From Pseudomonadota bacterium (lineage in GTDB: Bacteria > Desulfobacterota > SM23-61): DNA of 64,000 nucleotides. The position numbers and the translations under genes are program-made. This document shows, in pieces, positions 1-9,269 of this stretch (positions are counted from its first letter, which is position 1; each line of letters starts with the position of its first letter). Location: NCBI GenBank assembly GCA_018819135.1, contig JAHJQK010000192.1:1-64000 (forward strand), given 5' to 3'. Below the pieces are notes generated by a model that saw only the letters and a program-made list of their open reading frames with translations, did no database searches and was not told the DNA's origin.

Positions 1-857
1 GTAATGCGCGAGACCAGACTTTGGGGCACGAAATAATCTACGACTAACACCCCGGCTACTTCTTGGGAGTTCTGGGGAGAAAAAATCGGAATCAGCCCCC
101 GAATCAGATCCCCCCGGCCGATCGACTGGATCTTGGTGGTTTCTTTGCCGCGGAGAGTTTCTTGCAGAATCTTTGTTTCCAGGACTGGAAAACCTGCCGG
201 CGGTATATTGGCTCCATAAGCCACTACAGGCTTCCCCAATTGATTGGAAAGAACCCTTACCGCCTCCAGGTTGTATTCGACCCGCTTGCTTTTTAAAAAA
301 TCGGAAAGGAGAGCCTGATTCCGCCTGTCCAATATCCACTGCGGCGTCAAACCCTGCCGGATCTGCCGGGCGTAATGAAGAGCGTTGTTGGAAGTGTTCT
401 CGTAATAAAGTTGGGCTACCACCAAAGATTCATGCAAAGATCCTTCCACCTGGACGCTAAACCAGCTTTCAATGCTACTGGTGATGAAATGCATGGCCGT
501 AAAGAAAAGAAGGATGGTAGGAACCAGCGAGAGGGTGATGAAACCCAGTACCAACTTGGTTCTGAGTTTCGACCCCAGGACCTTCTTTTTTCTTTCAAAA
601 ATCAGCTTGACGACATTGCGCAGGATGAGAAAAAGCAAAAGAAGGAGCAGGAGGATATTCAGGCCAATCAGTGATATGACCAGAATATTATTCGGGAAGG
701 GGGCTTCGACTTTCCACGTAGAGAGGCGGGTTTGAAAGAAAAAAAGGAACCCGATCAGGCCCAAGAGACAAAGGATAATAATAATCTCCCGGTGCCGCCT
801 TCTTTGCTCTTGGCCTTTTTCCAGTTCCTCCAATTTTTTAGGTTCACCCCAAGCCAC
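1..857 (-). CDS. NtrY-like PAS/HAMP sensor histidine kinase, N-terminal part (truncated by window edge)
   Basis: Open minus-strand frame from a GTG near 857 to the window edge; translation contains membrane segments and KLVLGFITLSLVPTILLFFTAMHFITSSIESWF, typical of NtrY-type kinases. Confidence 0.7.
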   Translation of the reverse strand, partial: MAWGEPKKLEELEKGQEQRRRHREIIIILCLLGLIGFLFFFQTRLSTWKVEAPFPNNILVISLIGLNILLLLLLLFLILRNVVKLIFERKKKVLGSKLRTKLVLGFITLSLVPTILLFFTAMHFITSSIESWFSVQVEGSLHESLVVAQLYYENTSNNALHYARQIRQGLTPQWILDRRNQALLSDFLKSKRVEYNLEAVRVLSNQLGKPVVAYGANIPPAGFPVLETKILQETLRGKETTKIQSIGRGDLIRGLIPIFSPQNSQEVAGVLVVDYFVPQSLVSRI

Positions 858-986
858 TATTTTTCCTCAGATTTCCCTGTTGGCAACTCATGCCCGAAGT
901 TATAGATATATTATCCAAGGAAATTGAAAAAGGCAACGATGATTTAGATCCGGGAAGAGCTTGTATGAGAACAATCCTTCCGAACT

Positions 987-1901
987 TCAGCTTAGAAATT
1001 CGTGGGTAGGAGGCATTATCTGTAGTTTGCGGAGTTCTTCCTCGTTCGAAAATTCCAAGAGTTCCCACCAATCTTTATGGGCCAGGAGCTTGTGGATCAA
1101 TTTATGGTTGAGGGTGTGCCCGGATTTATAACCGATGAAATGTCCGATCACTTGGGCCCCCAGTAACCAAAGATCTCCGATTGAATCCAATATTTTATGC
1201 CGGACAAATTCATCGGTGAAGCGTAGTCCTCCTTCATTAATCACTTTGCTCTCATCGATGACCACGGCATTTTCCAAAGAACCTCCGCGGGCAAAACCTC
1301 TTGCTTTCAACATTTCATAATCACTTAGAAAGCCAAACGTCCGAGCCCGGCAAATTTCCCGTTCGAAATTTCCATTGGAGATTTGGATGAGATAGTATTG
1401 ATTGGAAATAAGCGGGTGTTTGAAATCAATGGTGTATGAAATTTTAAAGTCATTGCTGGGTAAGAGAGTTGCCTGGCGATCTTCTTCGGTTACGGTAACC
1501 GGTCGTTTAATAATTACAAATTTCTTAACCTTATCTTGAAGTTGGATACCAGCCCTTTTTAATAAAGCGTTAAAAGGTTCAGCGCTCCCATCCATGATGG
1601 GAACTTCGGCGGCATTCATTTCTATTTCGGCGTTATCGATTCCCAGTCCCGCAAAAGCGGCCATAAGGTGTTCAACCGTTGAAACTTTGACTCCATCGAT
1701 TCCCAAGGTTGTTGCCAGAGTGGCGTCTACCACATTCTCTATGTGAGCTTTTATCCTAACGTTTTGGGGTAAATCTTTACGGATAAAAACAATGCCGCTA
1801 TCAGGGACACTGGGGCGGATAGTTAAATTACAGGGGATTCCGGTATGTAAGCCAATTCCTGAACACTCTACTTTATTTAAAACCGTGGTCTGGTATAACA
1901 T
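987..1901 (-). CDS. lpxC: UDP-3-O-acyl-N-acetylglucosamine deacetylase
   Basis: MLYQTTVLNKVECSGIGLHTG..., SVEHLMAAFAGLGIDN, IMDGSA and GHTLNHKLIHKLLA match LpxC; ORF start trimmed to internal Met. Confidence 0.95.
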   Translation of the reverse strand: MLYQTTVLNKVECSGIGLHTGIPCNLTIRPSVPDSGIVFIRKDLPQNVRIKAHIENVVDATLATTLGIDGVKVSTVEHLMAAFAGLGIDNAEIEMNAAEVPIMDGSAEPFNALLKRAGIQLQDKVKKFVIIKRPVTVTEEDRQATLLPSNDFKISYTIDFKHPLISNQYYLIQISNGNFEREICRARTFGFLSDYEMLKARGFARGGSLENAVVIDESKVINEGGLRFTDEFVRHKILDSIGDLWLLGAQVIGHFIGYKSGHTLNHKLIHKLLAHKDWWELLEFSNEEELRKLQIMPPTHEFLS

Positions 1902-2152
1902 TATTTCAGCTCCTTGTCGGGCTTTCATATTTTAAATGAATAATTTTAGCAATTTTAATGCCATAAACTAAGAAAATACGTGTTTTTTTTGATAAAATGT
2001 TTCTACGTCGAAACATTCCGATAGTAAAAGTTTTTAAATCCTATAAATTTTTAACATCCTAAAGATGGAAGGTTTTTTATCCTTGGCCACAGAAAATTGT
2101 GGCAAACCTGACACAATCCTTTTCTAATCTATTGTTTTTTTGCAACCTTTTT

Positions 2153-2337
2153 GATGGACTCGTAAAAAGTCCTTTTTGTCCCATTTTCGTCATTCCGCAA
2201 AAGCGGAGCCTGCCCCGCACTTGATGCGGGGAATCCATCATCTTTTTTAAATACTGGTTCCCCGCTTTCACGGGGACTATGTCTGGACTCCTGCTTGCGC
2301 AGGAGTGACGGGTTCTCTGACTTTTTACGAGATCATC
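2153..2337. repeat. MITE-like inverted repeat element, copy 1
   Basis: Termini GATGGACTCGTAAAAAGTC / GACTTTTTACGAGATCATC with internal hairpins; related copies at 19968-20101 and 59681-59813. Confidence 0.75.
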
Positions 2338-2445
2338 TTTATTAAAAAAAAACCAAACAATAGGGAAGGAAAATGCTTCAGCGTGCGCGCTGGCGATGGG
2401 TTTAATATACCTTAACATTGACAGGAAAAACAACTTTTTTCTCCT

Positions 2446-3165
2446 CTATTGGCGTCCTGTCTTCTGGTCCTGCGGGGCTTGGCGAAACCCGGCTTTGATC
2501 GCTTCCTGCTCAGTGTCAAACTCCACCCGGTGGATGGGGTCCATATTTTCGTAACCTTTCATCCCTGTCATCCCTGGAAGATAGTAGAATTTGTCCTTCC
2601 GGTTTCCAATGATTTTGCCCTCTTGGGGGGTTTCCAAGCTTTTTTCCTCAGCCTCCGGATTGAAAATATGCTCGTTTTTTAAGCTGGGCGGATGGTTTTC
2701 CATCTCCTTAAGGAGATGATGAATATATAAGGAAAGGCTTAAGGCAACGAGCACGATGCCCAATTGTATAATAATACTTCGGCGATAACGTTTCTCAACT
2801 TTGGGCAGAGAATTTTTTTGAGGTTCCTTCTCTGGTTCCTGGATTTCTTCAGCCGCGGAAGGAACCGTAGGGAAAAGGGATAACTGCCGGAAGGTTTCTT
2901 TACGGCCTTCCAGCGCGGATTGAATTTGATAACGTCTTAAAACTTCTTCTGGATTTAAGCCTAAATATCGGGCATATCCTTTCAAAAATCCCAAGATGAA
3001 TTCCCGTTGGGGGAAAAACTGAAAATCATCCTTCTCTAAAGCTTCTAAGAAGGGGAGGCTGATTCGTGTGCCCCTGGACAACTCCTCCATGGACACGCTT
3101 CGAGATTCCCGTTCCCTTTTCAAATACTGACCAAGCGTTTCGGAATAGTGCTCCCTCATGTTCAT
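2446..3165 (-). CDS. RodZ-like HTH/transmembrane protein
   Basis: LGQYLKRERESRSVSMEELSRGTRISLPFLEALEKDDF...FILGFLKGYARYLGLNPEEVL followed by a TM segment. Confidence 0.75.
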   Translation of the reverse strand: MNMREHYSETLGQYLKRERESRSVSMEELSRGTRISLPFLEALEKDDFQFFPQREFILGFLKGYARYLGLNPEEVLRRYQIQSALEGRKETFRQLSLFPTVPSAAEEIQEPEKEPQKNSLPKVEKRYRRSIIIQLGIVLVALSLSLYIHHLLKEMENHPPSLKNEHIFNPEAEEKSLETPQEGKIIGNRKDKFYYLPGMTGMKGYENMDPIHRVEFDTEQEAIKAGFRQAPQDQKTGRQ

Positions 3166-3461
3166 TCCAAAAAATGGCTTGCCTTTGCTAAATCATTCAA
3201 TTTATCTCACCCCAATAAAATCATTTGCCGCCCCCCGCGATGACTTCCCCTATTCCCTCTCCTCTGTCTTTTTACGCAACCCTCCTTTATCCTCCGGTGG
3301 TGATACCATCCTCCTCTGTAATTGATTCAAAAATCCAAATAAGGTTTAACTTGCCATTTGGATTTCTTATAACACAGGGTCCAGCAGGTGACAACAAAAA
3401 CTTGACAAAAGAGGACTTCCTTGATAATGATTGGTCTCAATTTTCAAGGGGAGGAAGTTCC

Positions 3462-5024
3462 ATGGCGATCAACACCATTATGGAAAAATTAATTAAAGAT
3501 CTCCAAGAACGAAAGGCCAAAATCGAACTTGCCGGCGGGGCCGATAAAATTGAAAAACAACACCAAACAGGAAAGCTCTCCGCCCGAGAACGAATCCTGA
3601 ATTTACTGGACCCGCAAAGTTTTGTAGAAACCGACATGTTCGTCCACCACCGGTGTGAATTTTTTGGAATGAATAAGGTGGAAGCCCCGGATGATGGAGT
3701 AGTTACGGGATACGGAACCATTGATGGCCGCCAGATTTTTATCTTTTCCCAGGACTTCACCGTTTTAGGAGGGTCCCTGGGTGAAGCCCATGCCTCTAAA
3801 ATCGTTAAAATTATGGATCTGGCTGCCAAAACGGGGGCTCCTTTGATCGGGATCAACGATTCCGGGGGGGGACGCATTCAAGAAGGCATTGACGCTCAAT
3901 ATGGTTATGGCCGCATCTTTTACCGCAACTCCATTTACTCCGGAGTCATCCCCCAACTCTCCGCCATTTTGGGTCCTTGTGCCGGGGGAGCCGTTTATTC
4001 TCCGGCAATTACCGATTTTATTTTCATGACCGAAGGCATCAGCCGTATGTATATTACGGGCCCGAACGTCATCAAAGAAACGACCGGTGAGGTGATCAGC
4101 GACGAGGAGTTAGGAGGTGCCCGAGTCCATAATTTTATCAGCGGGGTGGCCCATTTCTTTTCCCATGGGGAAGAGGAATGCTTCCAGCAGATCCGCAGGC
4201 TTCTGGCCTTTTTACCGAGCAGTAACCGGGAAGCCCCCCCTGTCCGTTATTCCGGGGATCCATTGGATCGCCCGAACGACAAACTCCTGGAGATCGTCCC
4301 GGTGGAAACAAAACGGCCTTACAACGTGATCAAGGTCATCGAGGAGATCGTCGACGACCAAGATTTCTTCGAAGTGCATCAGCACTGGGCGAAAAATATT
4401 GTCGTCGGGTTCGCTCGCATTCACGGCCATTCCATCGGAGTAATCGCCAATCAACCCTTCTTTCTAGCGGGGACGCTGGACATCAACGCTTCGGATAAGG
4501 CTGCTCGCTTTATTCGTTTCTGTGACTGCTTCGGCATTCCCCTCCTCACTCTTGTAGATACACCTGCTTTTCTACCCGGCAAAAACCAGGAGTTTGGCGG
4601 TATCATCCGGCACGGGGCAAAAATCCTCTTCGCTTATAGCGAAGCTACGGTTCCCAAGGTTACGGTGATATTACGCAAAGGGTACGGCGGCGGTTATGTG
4701 GCTATGTGCCACCGCGAATTGGGAGCGGATGCCGTTTTCGCTTGGCCTACGGCCGAAATCGCCATGATGGGCGCAGAAGGTGCGGCCAGCATTATTTTCC
4801 GCAGAGAAATTGAAAAAGCTCACGATTCAGAAAAAAAACGAGAGGAAAAGATCCGGGAGTACCGCGAAAATTTTTCTAATCCTTACGTTTCTGGGCGGCG
4901 GGGGTATGTGGATTATATCATCAGCCCGGTAGAGACCCGGGCCATGATCTCCCGGGCTTTCGCGATGCTTTGGAAGAAGCAGGAAGAAAGGCCCAAGAAA
5001 AAACACAGTTCCATCCCCCTGTAA
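3462..5024 (+). CDS. acyl-CoA carboxylase, carboxyltransferase (beta) subunit
   Basis: KLSARERILNLLDPQSFVETDMFV, GGGRIQEGI, GPCAGGAVYSPAITDF; start trimmed to ATG 3462. Confidence 0.9.
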   Translation: MAINTIMEKLIKDLQERKAKIELAGGADKIEKQHQTGKLSARERILNLLDPQSFVETDMFVHHRCEFFGMNKVEAPDDGVVTGYGTIDGRQIFIFSQDFTVLGGSLGEAHASKIVKIMDLAAKTGAPLIGINDSGGGRIQEGIDAQYGYGRIFYRNSIYSGVIPQLSAILGPCAGGAVYSPAITDFIFMTEGISRMYITGPNVIKETTGEVISDEELGGARVHNFISGVAHFFSHGEEECFQQIRRLLAFLPSSNREAPPVRYSGDPLDRPNDKLLEIVPVETKRPYNVIKVIEEIVDDQDFFEVHQHWAKNIVVGFARIHGHSIGVIANQPFFLAGTLDINASDKAARFIRFCDCFGIPLLTLVDTPAFLPGKNQEFGGIIRHGAKILFAYSEATVPKVTVILRKGYGGGYVAMCHRELGADAVFAWPTAEIAMMGAEGAASIIFRREIEKAHDSEKKREEKIREYRENFSNPYVSGRRGYVDYIISPVETRAMISRAFAMLWKKQEERPKKKHSSIPL

Positions 5025-5117
5025 AACAGCGGAGCGCAGAGAACATAGGGAATAGCGAAAAAATAATTTTAATGCTTCCACGCGAAGCGCTTTGGGCTAT
5101 GCCCTATGCGTTTTTTT

Positions 5118-5579
5118 TTAGGCGTAATATCGATAAATCGCCTCAGCCACGCAAGCCGGTTTCTCTTTGCCTTCCACTTCAAAATTTAAATTAAAAATTG
5201 CCTGTACCCCCCCTTTAATCTCTTCGATGGCTGCCAGGGTGGCCCGCACTCTCACGTGGGAAGGGATGGGGACCGGGGCCGTAAATCGTAGTTTGTTCAA
5301 GCCGTAGTTTACCCCCATCTTCTTCTCTTGGATGTCCATAATATTCGCCAGCAGGTAGGGCGCTAAACTCAGCGTGTAATATCCATGGGCGATCGGCCCG
5401 CCGAAAGGTGATTCCCGCTTTGCTCTTTCCGGGTCCACGTGAATCCACTGATGATCGAGGGTGGCATCGGCAAACATATTGATGGCTTCCTGGGTCACCG
5501 CATGCCAGTCGCTCACTCCCACTTCTTGCCCGACCATCTTCTTCAACTCTTTCAGGTTTTGAATGATTCGTTGAGGCAT
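5118..5579 (-). CDS. MaoC-like dehydratase
   Basis: FADATLDHQWIHVDPERAKRESPFGGPIAHGYYTLSL is a MaoC/hot-dog hydratase motif. Confidence 0.88.
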   Translation of the reverse strand: MPQRIIQNLKELKKMVGQEVGVSDWHAVTQEAINMFADATLDHQWIHVDPERAKRESPFGGPIAHGYYTLSLAPYLLANIMDIQEKKMGVNYGLNKLRFTAPVPIPSHVRVRATLAAIEEIKGGVQAIFNLNFEVEGKEKPACVAEAIYRYYA

Positions 5580-5809
5580 AATTTCCTCCTGATCGATTCA
5601 TGCGGCTGCGCTAGTTCGCGTCGGATCTTGCTTACCACAAAATTCCGGTGCGGTCAACCGACAGATTCTCCCGACAGATTCTCCCGCGGAACGCAACAAA
5701 GGCTATAAACCCAACGAACGCGATAAACGCGATGAACACAACGCACCCAGACAACGAACCCATGATTGACAAACCCATTCGATGGTGGTAAGAATAAATC
5801 TAATCAGAT

Positions 5810-5886
5810 GGGCGATTAGCTCAGATGGATAGAGCGTTGGTCTCCGGAACCAAAGGCCGTGGGTTCGAATCCCGCATCGCCTACCA
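5810..5886 (+). tRNA. tRNA-Arg (anticodon CCG)
   Basis: Cloverleaf readable by eye: GGGCGAT...TTGGT-CTCCGGA-ACCAA...GTGGG-TTCGAAT-CCCGC-ATCGCCT-A-CCA. Confidence 0.92.
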
Positions 5887-7003
5887 AAGATTTCAAGGGG
5901 TTAGCAATAACCCCTTTTTCATTTTCGGCTTTTGGTGTCAGAATAGTGCCAAACTCTTTTGGTTTCCCCTCTTTCAGCAACCTTGCGGCGGGAGGGATAA
6001 TGTCATCAAGAAGCCTTACCGCTCCTTGGAGTTGCTCCGGGGATAGGTGGGTATAGCGTTGCGTCATCTTGATGTCCTTTTGCCTCAGGAGTTCTTGAAG
6101 GGCTCTCATGTGAACGCCTCTCATAGCCAAATGGCTTGCGTAGGTATGCCGTAGGTCATGGAACCTGAAATTCTCTATCCCTGCCTTTCTGCAGGCCGTT
6201 GCAAAGCTTCTTTTCACATCTCCCAAGTGCTTACCCCGGGCATTCAAGAAAACAAACTCTGAATCTCTTGGGAGATCACTCAAAGCGCCCAATAGGGTGT
6301 TATTCATGGGAATGATTCCGACGGTGTTATTCTTGGTATCCGGCAAGAGGATAAGGCGGTTGTCCGGCTTTATGTAGTTCCATTTTAAGCCAAGGATTTC
6401 GCTCTTCCTCATCCCGGTTGTCAGGGCCACAGTGATAATAGCTCGGAGAGAATGCGGCGGTTCCGGGCAATAGGCCAGAAGGTTATTGATTTCCTCCAGG
6501 GCGAGGTATCTCAAACGCCCGGGAGGTTCTTTCAATTTAGGGACGGCCTTGATTGGATTTGACTTGATCCTTTTCCACGTGATGGCTGTGTTGAGAAGGT
6601 GCTTAAGGCAGGCCACTTCCCGGTTGACCGTGGCGTTACATACTCCTTCCGAAAGCCTCTTGGTTTGATAACTAAAAATCTTGTGGGGAGCGATGTTAAA
6701 TAAATATTCTTTCCCGAAGTAAGGCACCAGGTGAAGATTGACGGAGACTTCATCCCGGATGTAGGTGCAGAGCTGCGTTGAGTTCTTTTTGTGGATCAGA
6801 TATTCTTTGGCGAACTCCCCCAGGGTAACTTTTTCATCTTCAATGATCCCGTGTTCCTCCAGGGTCAAATCGGAAAGCTTCTTATTGAGGATTTTTCGGG
6901 CATCGTCTTTTACGGTGCCGATCTTCTCCCGCTTCCTCTGCCCCTGGAAGATGATGTCCGTATAATAATTTTTTCCTCTCTTATAGATTCTACCCCAGGC
7001 CAT
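5816..7003 (-). CDS. tyrosine recombinase/integrase
   Basis: TTGMRKSEILGLKW, FHDLRHTYASHLAMRGV, LLRQKDIKMTQRYTHLS; 3' end runs antisense through the tRNA. Confidence 0.95.
   Translation of the reverse strand: MAWGRIYKRGKNYYTDIIFQGQRKREKIGTVKDDARKILNKKLSDLTLEEHGIIEDEKVTLGEFAKEYLIHKKNSTQLCTYIRDEVSVNLHLVPYFGKEYLFNIAPHKIFSYQTKRLSEGVCNATVNREVACLKHLLNTAITWKRIKSNPIKAVPKLKEPPGRLRYLALEEINNLLAYCPEPPHSLRAIITVALTTGMRKSEILGLKWNYIKPDNRLILLPDTKNNTVGIIPMNNTLLGALSDLPRDSEFVFLNARGKHLGDVKRSFATACRKAGIENFRFHDLRHTYASHLAMRGVHMRALQELLRQKDIKMTQRYTHLSPEQLQGAVRLLDDIIPPAARLLKEGKPKEFGTILTPKAENEKGVIANPLKSLVGDAGFEPTAFGSGDQRSIHLS
5839..5886 (+). repeat. attachment site, tRNA-proximal
   Basis: GGTCTCCGGAACCAAAGGCCGTGGGTTCGAATCCCGCATCGCCTACCA repeated exactly at 19879-19926. 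Confidence 0.92.
5897..5919 (+). terminator. Rho-independent terminator downstream of tRNA-Arg
   Basis: GGGGTTA-GCAA-TAACCCC-TTTTT. Confidence 0.75.
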
Positions 7004-7096
7004 TTTTTGCCTCCTCTGTATCCTCTGTGTTTTAATAGAAAGGGCAATGGGCCAGCCAGAGGAGAACTGGCCCGACGCCTGCGCTGGCGCTGCCCC

Positions 7097-7321
7097 TTAA
7101 TCGTTACCTAAGAAACTGTATCCGGCCCGTTCCAGGGCTTCCACTTCCTCGCCGGTAGCCGTAATGATCTCATATTGGCCTAAACTGGCCTCTAAAACTC
7201 CCACAGGCTCGCCCTCAATCAATAAAACGGCCTGGCCATAGGAAGAGCTCGGGTGTTCCGTGGAAATTGTGGCCTCACCTTCCCAGCCCTCCAATAATGG
7301 CGAATGTGATTTAAGCCTCAT
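7097..7321 (-). CDS. small hypothetical protein
   Basis: Co-directional ORF within element operon. Confidence 0.5.
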   Translation of the reverse strand: MRLKSHSPLLEGWEGEATISTEHPSSSYGQAVLLIEGEPVGVLEASLGQYEIITATGEEVEALERAGYSFLGND

Positions 7322-7335
7322 TTTCCCCCCCTCTC

Positions 7336-7572
7336 TTATTCCTCTTCGATTCCAAGAGCTCTTTTAAGATTTTTAGCATCTTCTCTTCTTTGTTCCCTTC
7401 TTTCTTTAATTTGTTCCTCTGCTTCCCGGGTCAGAGCAAAACCACTAAGGTCTTCGGGGTCGTGAGGAAGTTGCTCGGGGTCCATTCGGCGGATAATAAT
7501 TTTCTCGTTCCCTTTAACCTGCCCCTTTTTCTTGGGGGCCTTTCCTTTTTTCTCACCCTTGATCTTTGACAT
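7336..7572 (-). CDS. small charged hypothetical protein
   Basis: Co-directional ORF adjacent to excisionase-like gene. Confidence 0.5.
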   Translation of the reverse strand: MSKIKGEKKGKAPKKKGQVKGNEKIIIRRMDPEQLPHDPEDLSGFALTREAEEQIKERREQRREDAKNLKRALGIEEE

Positions 7573-7790
7573 TACCTTCCCCCTTTCTTTTTGGGCGCTT
7601 TCTTCGCCTTTTTCGGCTTATCATTCCTATGACTCTTGACCCATTTGACCAACTCTTCCGGATCGAAGAGGCGGCGCTTGCCGACCTTGTAATTGGGAAT
7701 TTCCCCCCGAGCAATAAAGCGATTGATCGTTTGTCTGCTAAGACTTAAAAGATTCATTGCCTCTGAAAAAGTGATAAATTTTTTATTCAT
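7572..7790 (-). CDS. excisionase-family HTH protein
   Basis: ITFSEAMNLLSLSRQTINRFIARGEIPNYKVGKRRLFDPEELVKWVKSH. Confidence 0.85.
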   Translation of the reverse strand: MNKKFITFSEAMNLLSLSRQTINRFIARGEIPNYKVGKRRLFDPEELVKWVKSHRNDKPKKAKKAPKKKGGR

Positions 7791-7880
7791 TGTTTTCCTT
7801 TCTATGCCTTATTGTACCATATTAAAAAACCTTGTCAAGCCTAAAAATGAGGGGTGGAAAAAATATTTTGTCTACTCATC

Positions 7881-9269
7881 TTATTCTGGTTTCCCGAAAA
7901 AGTCTTTCAACAGAGCGTTAAAATCCTTTAGCGTCGGAATCTTACAACTGATGTCGTCTAAGAATTCTTCGGATAGAAGTTCTTCTCCTGCATCTTTAGG
8001 GGATGGATTTGTTTCCTTCGTCTCCTTTGGAAGGTCGGGGATATTTCCAGGTCCGCCATCAAACCCTGTCCCATCATCACCCCCTGCGATTCTCCAGATA
8101 GCCTGATCCCAGGAATTCTTTGGATCTTCAATTAATGCCTCGGTAACGTTCATCACCAAATCATCAGGGATACTAATCGCTGAGTTCTTAAACTCTTCCC
8201 GAAACTCCTTTTCCTTTTCCATAAGTCTTGTTAAATACAGGGCACGTTTATATGCTTCAACCATCACGGTCTCGTCGGGCACGTATTTCTTGACTCCAAC
8301 TTTGGTCAGTTTCGCTTCAAGCCAGTTAACGAACTCTTCGGAGGTCATAGCGTTCAGTTCAACACGATCACTTTGTAGGAATTCAATTTCTTCCCCTGTG
8401 GCACCCGCCTCCCTCAGCTTCCCCGCAATGTGACCTTTAGGCGTGACCGGCTCCGATTGCAAACCTTGAATGTCATCTATACGGAATCCCAGGTCAATAA
8501 CCTTGCCCGATCCGTGGGATCCCCTGGCTCCTTGTTTCAATGTTTTCAGAATAGTGAACCCGGATACATCAAAGTCATGTAAGCAGTAAGCCGTGACCTT
8601 CAACTCTTCCATTTTTGAAAGGAGATCACAGAGAGCGGCAACCGGCATCCCTTTTGAACTGGTGATTGCAATATCAAATCTTTCGGGGATATTTACTGCA
8701 TCCAGCAAGGGATTGAATCCTTCTTTTTCAATGAATAGAATATTATTGAAACGGTGAACCGGCCCGGTGGTTGGCAATAATATTTGTGACTTGGAAAATG
8801 GCGTTGTCTCAATATATTCACTTGTAAAGAGATTTATATAATCCCTGACCTCCAATCCACCCAGACCAATAACCTCGCCGGTATGAGGTTCCGAGATGTG
8901 GCCCCGTGCATCCCACACAACATCCCAACCGGGCCTATTTTCTTCCATGTAGTCTTTTAAAATTGTTTGTGTGAAGTATTGCGAATTCAGTTGGTCTTTG
9001 TCCAGCCGCTTTAATATTTCCGGCCTGGCAGCATAATAAATTTGTCTTGCGTTTGCTGGATACTTACCATTTGAAGATGCTTTCATGTAGGCACTTTCCA
9101 TTACTTCAAATGCCACGTCCCGGATGCTTTCTTTTGGTTCAGCGTAATATCTCATACGATAGACCCGGTGAACAGGGACCCGGTCATTCTTATCAGCGTG
9201 ACGCTTCGCCTTCTTCCACTTCCGACCCACTTTTTTTATTGCGCTGTCCAGATCGTCCTTTAAACTCAC
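7881..9269 (-). CDS. type IIB topoisomerase A-subunit-like / Spo11-like protein
   Basis: Catalytic-Tyr-like motif NARQIYYAARPEIL; Toprim-like ILFIEKEGFNPLL, IAITSSKGMPVAALCDLLSKM and HDFDVSGFTILKTLKQGA. Confidence 0.75.
   Translation of the reverse strand: MSLKDDLDSAIKKVGRKWKKAKRHADKNDRVPVHRVYRMRYYAEPKESIRDVAFEVMESAYMKASSNGKYPANARQIYYAARPEILKRLDKDQLNSQYFTQTILKDYMEENRPGWDVVWDARGHISEPHTGEVIGLGGLEVRDYINLFTSEYIETTPFSKSQILLPTTGPVHRFNNILFIEKEGFNPLLDAVNIPERFDIAITSSKGMPVAALCDLLSKMEELKVTAYCLHDFDVSGFTILKTLKQGARGSHGSGKVIDLGFRIDDIQGLQSEPVTPKGHIAGKLREAGATGEEIEFLQSDRVELNAMTSEEFVNWLEAKLTKVGVKKYVPDETVMVEAYKRALYLTRLMEKEKEFREEFKNSAISIPDDLVMNVTEALIEDPKNSWDQAIWRIAGGDDGTGFDGGPGNIPDLPKETKETNPSPKDAGEELLSEEFLDDISCKIPTLKDFNALLKDFFGKPE

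Noticed and set aside
1-735. Several overlapping plus-strand ORFs at the window start
   Set aside because: Minus strand encodes a coherent NtrY-like kinase N-terminus
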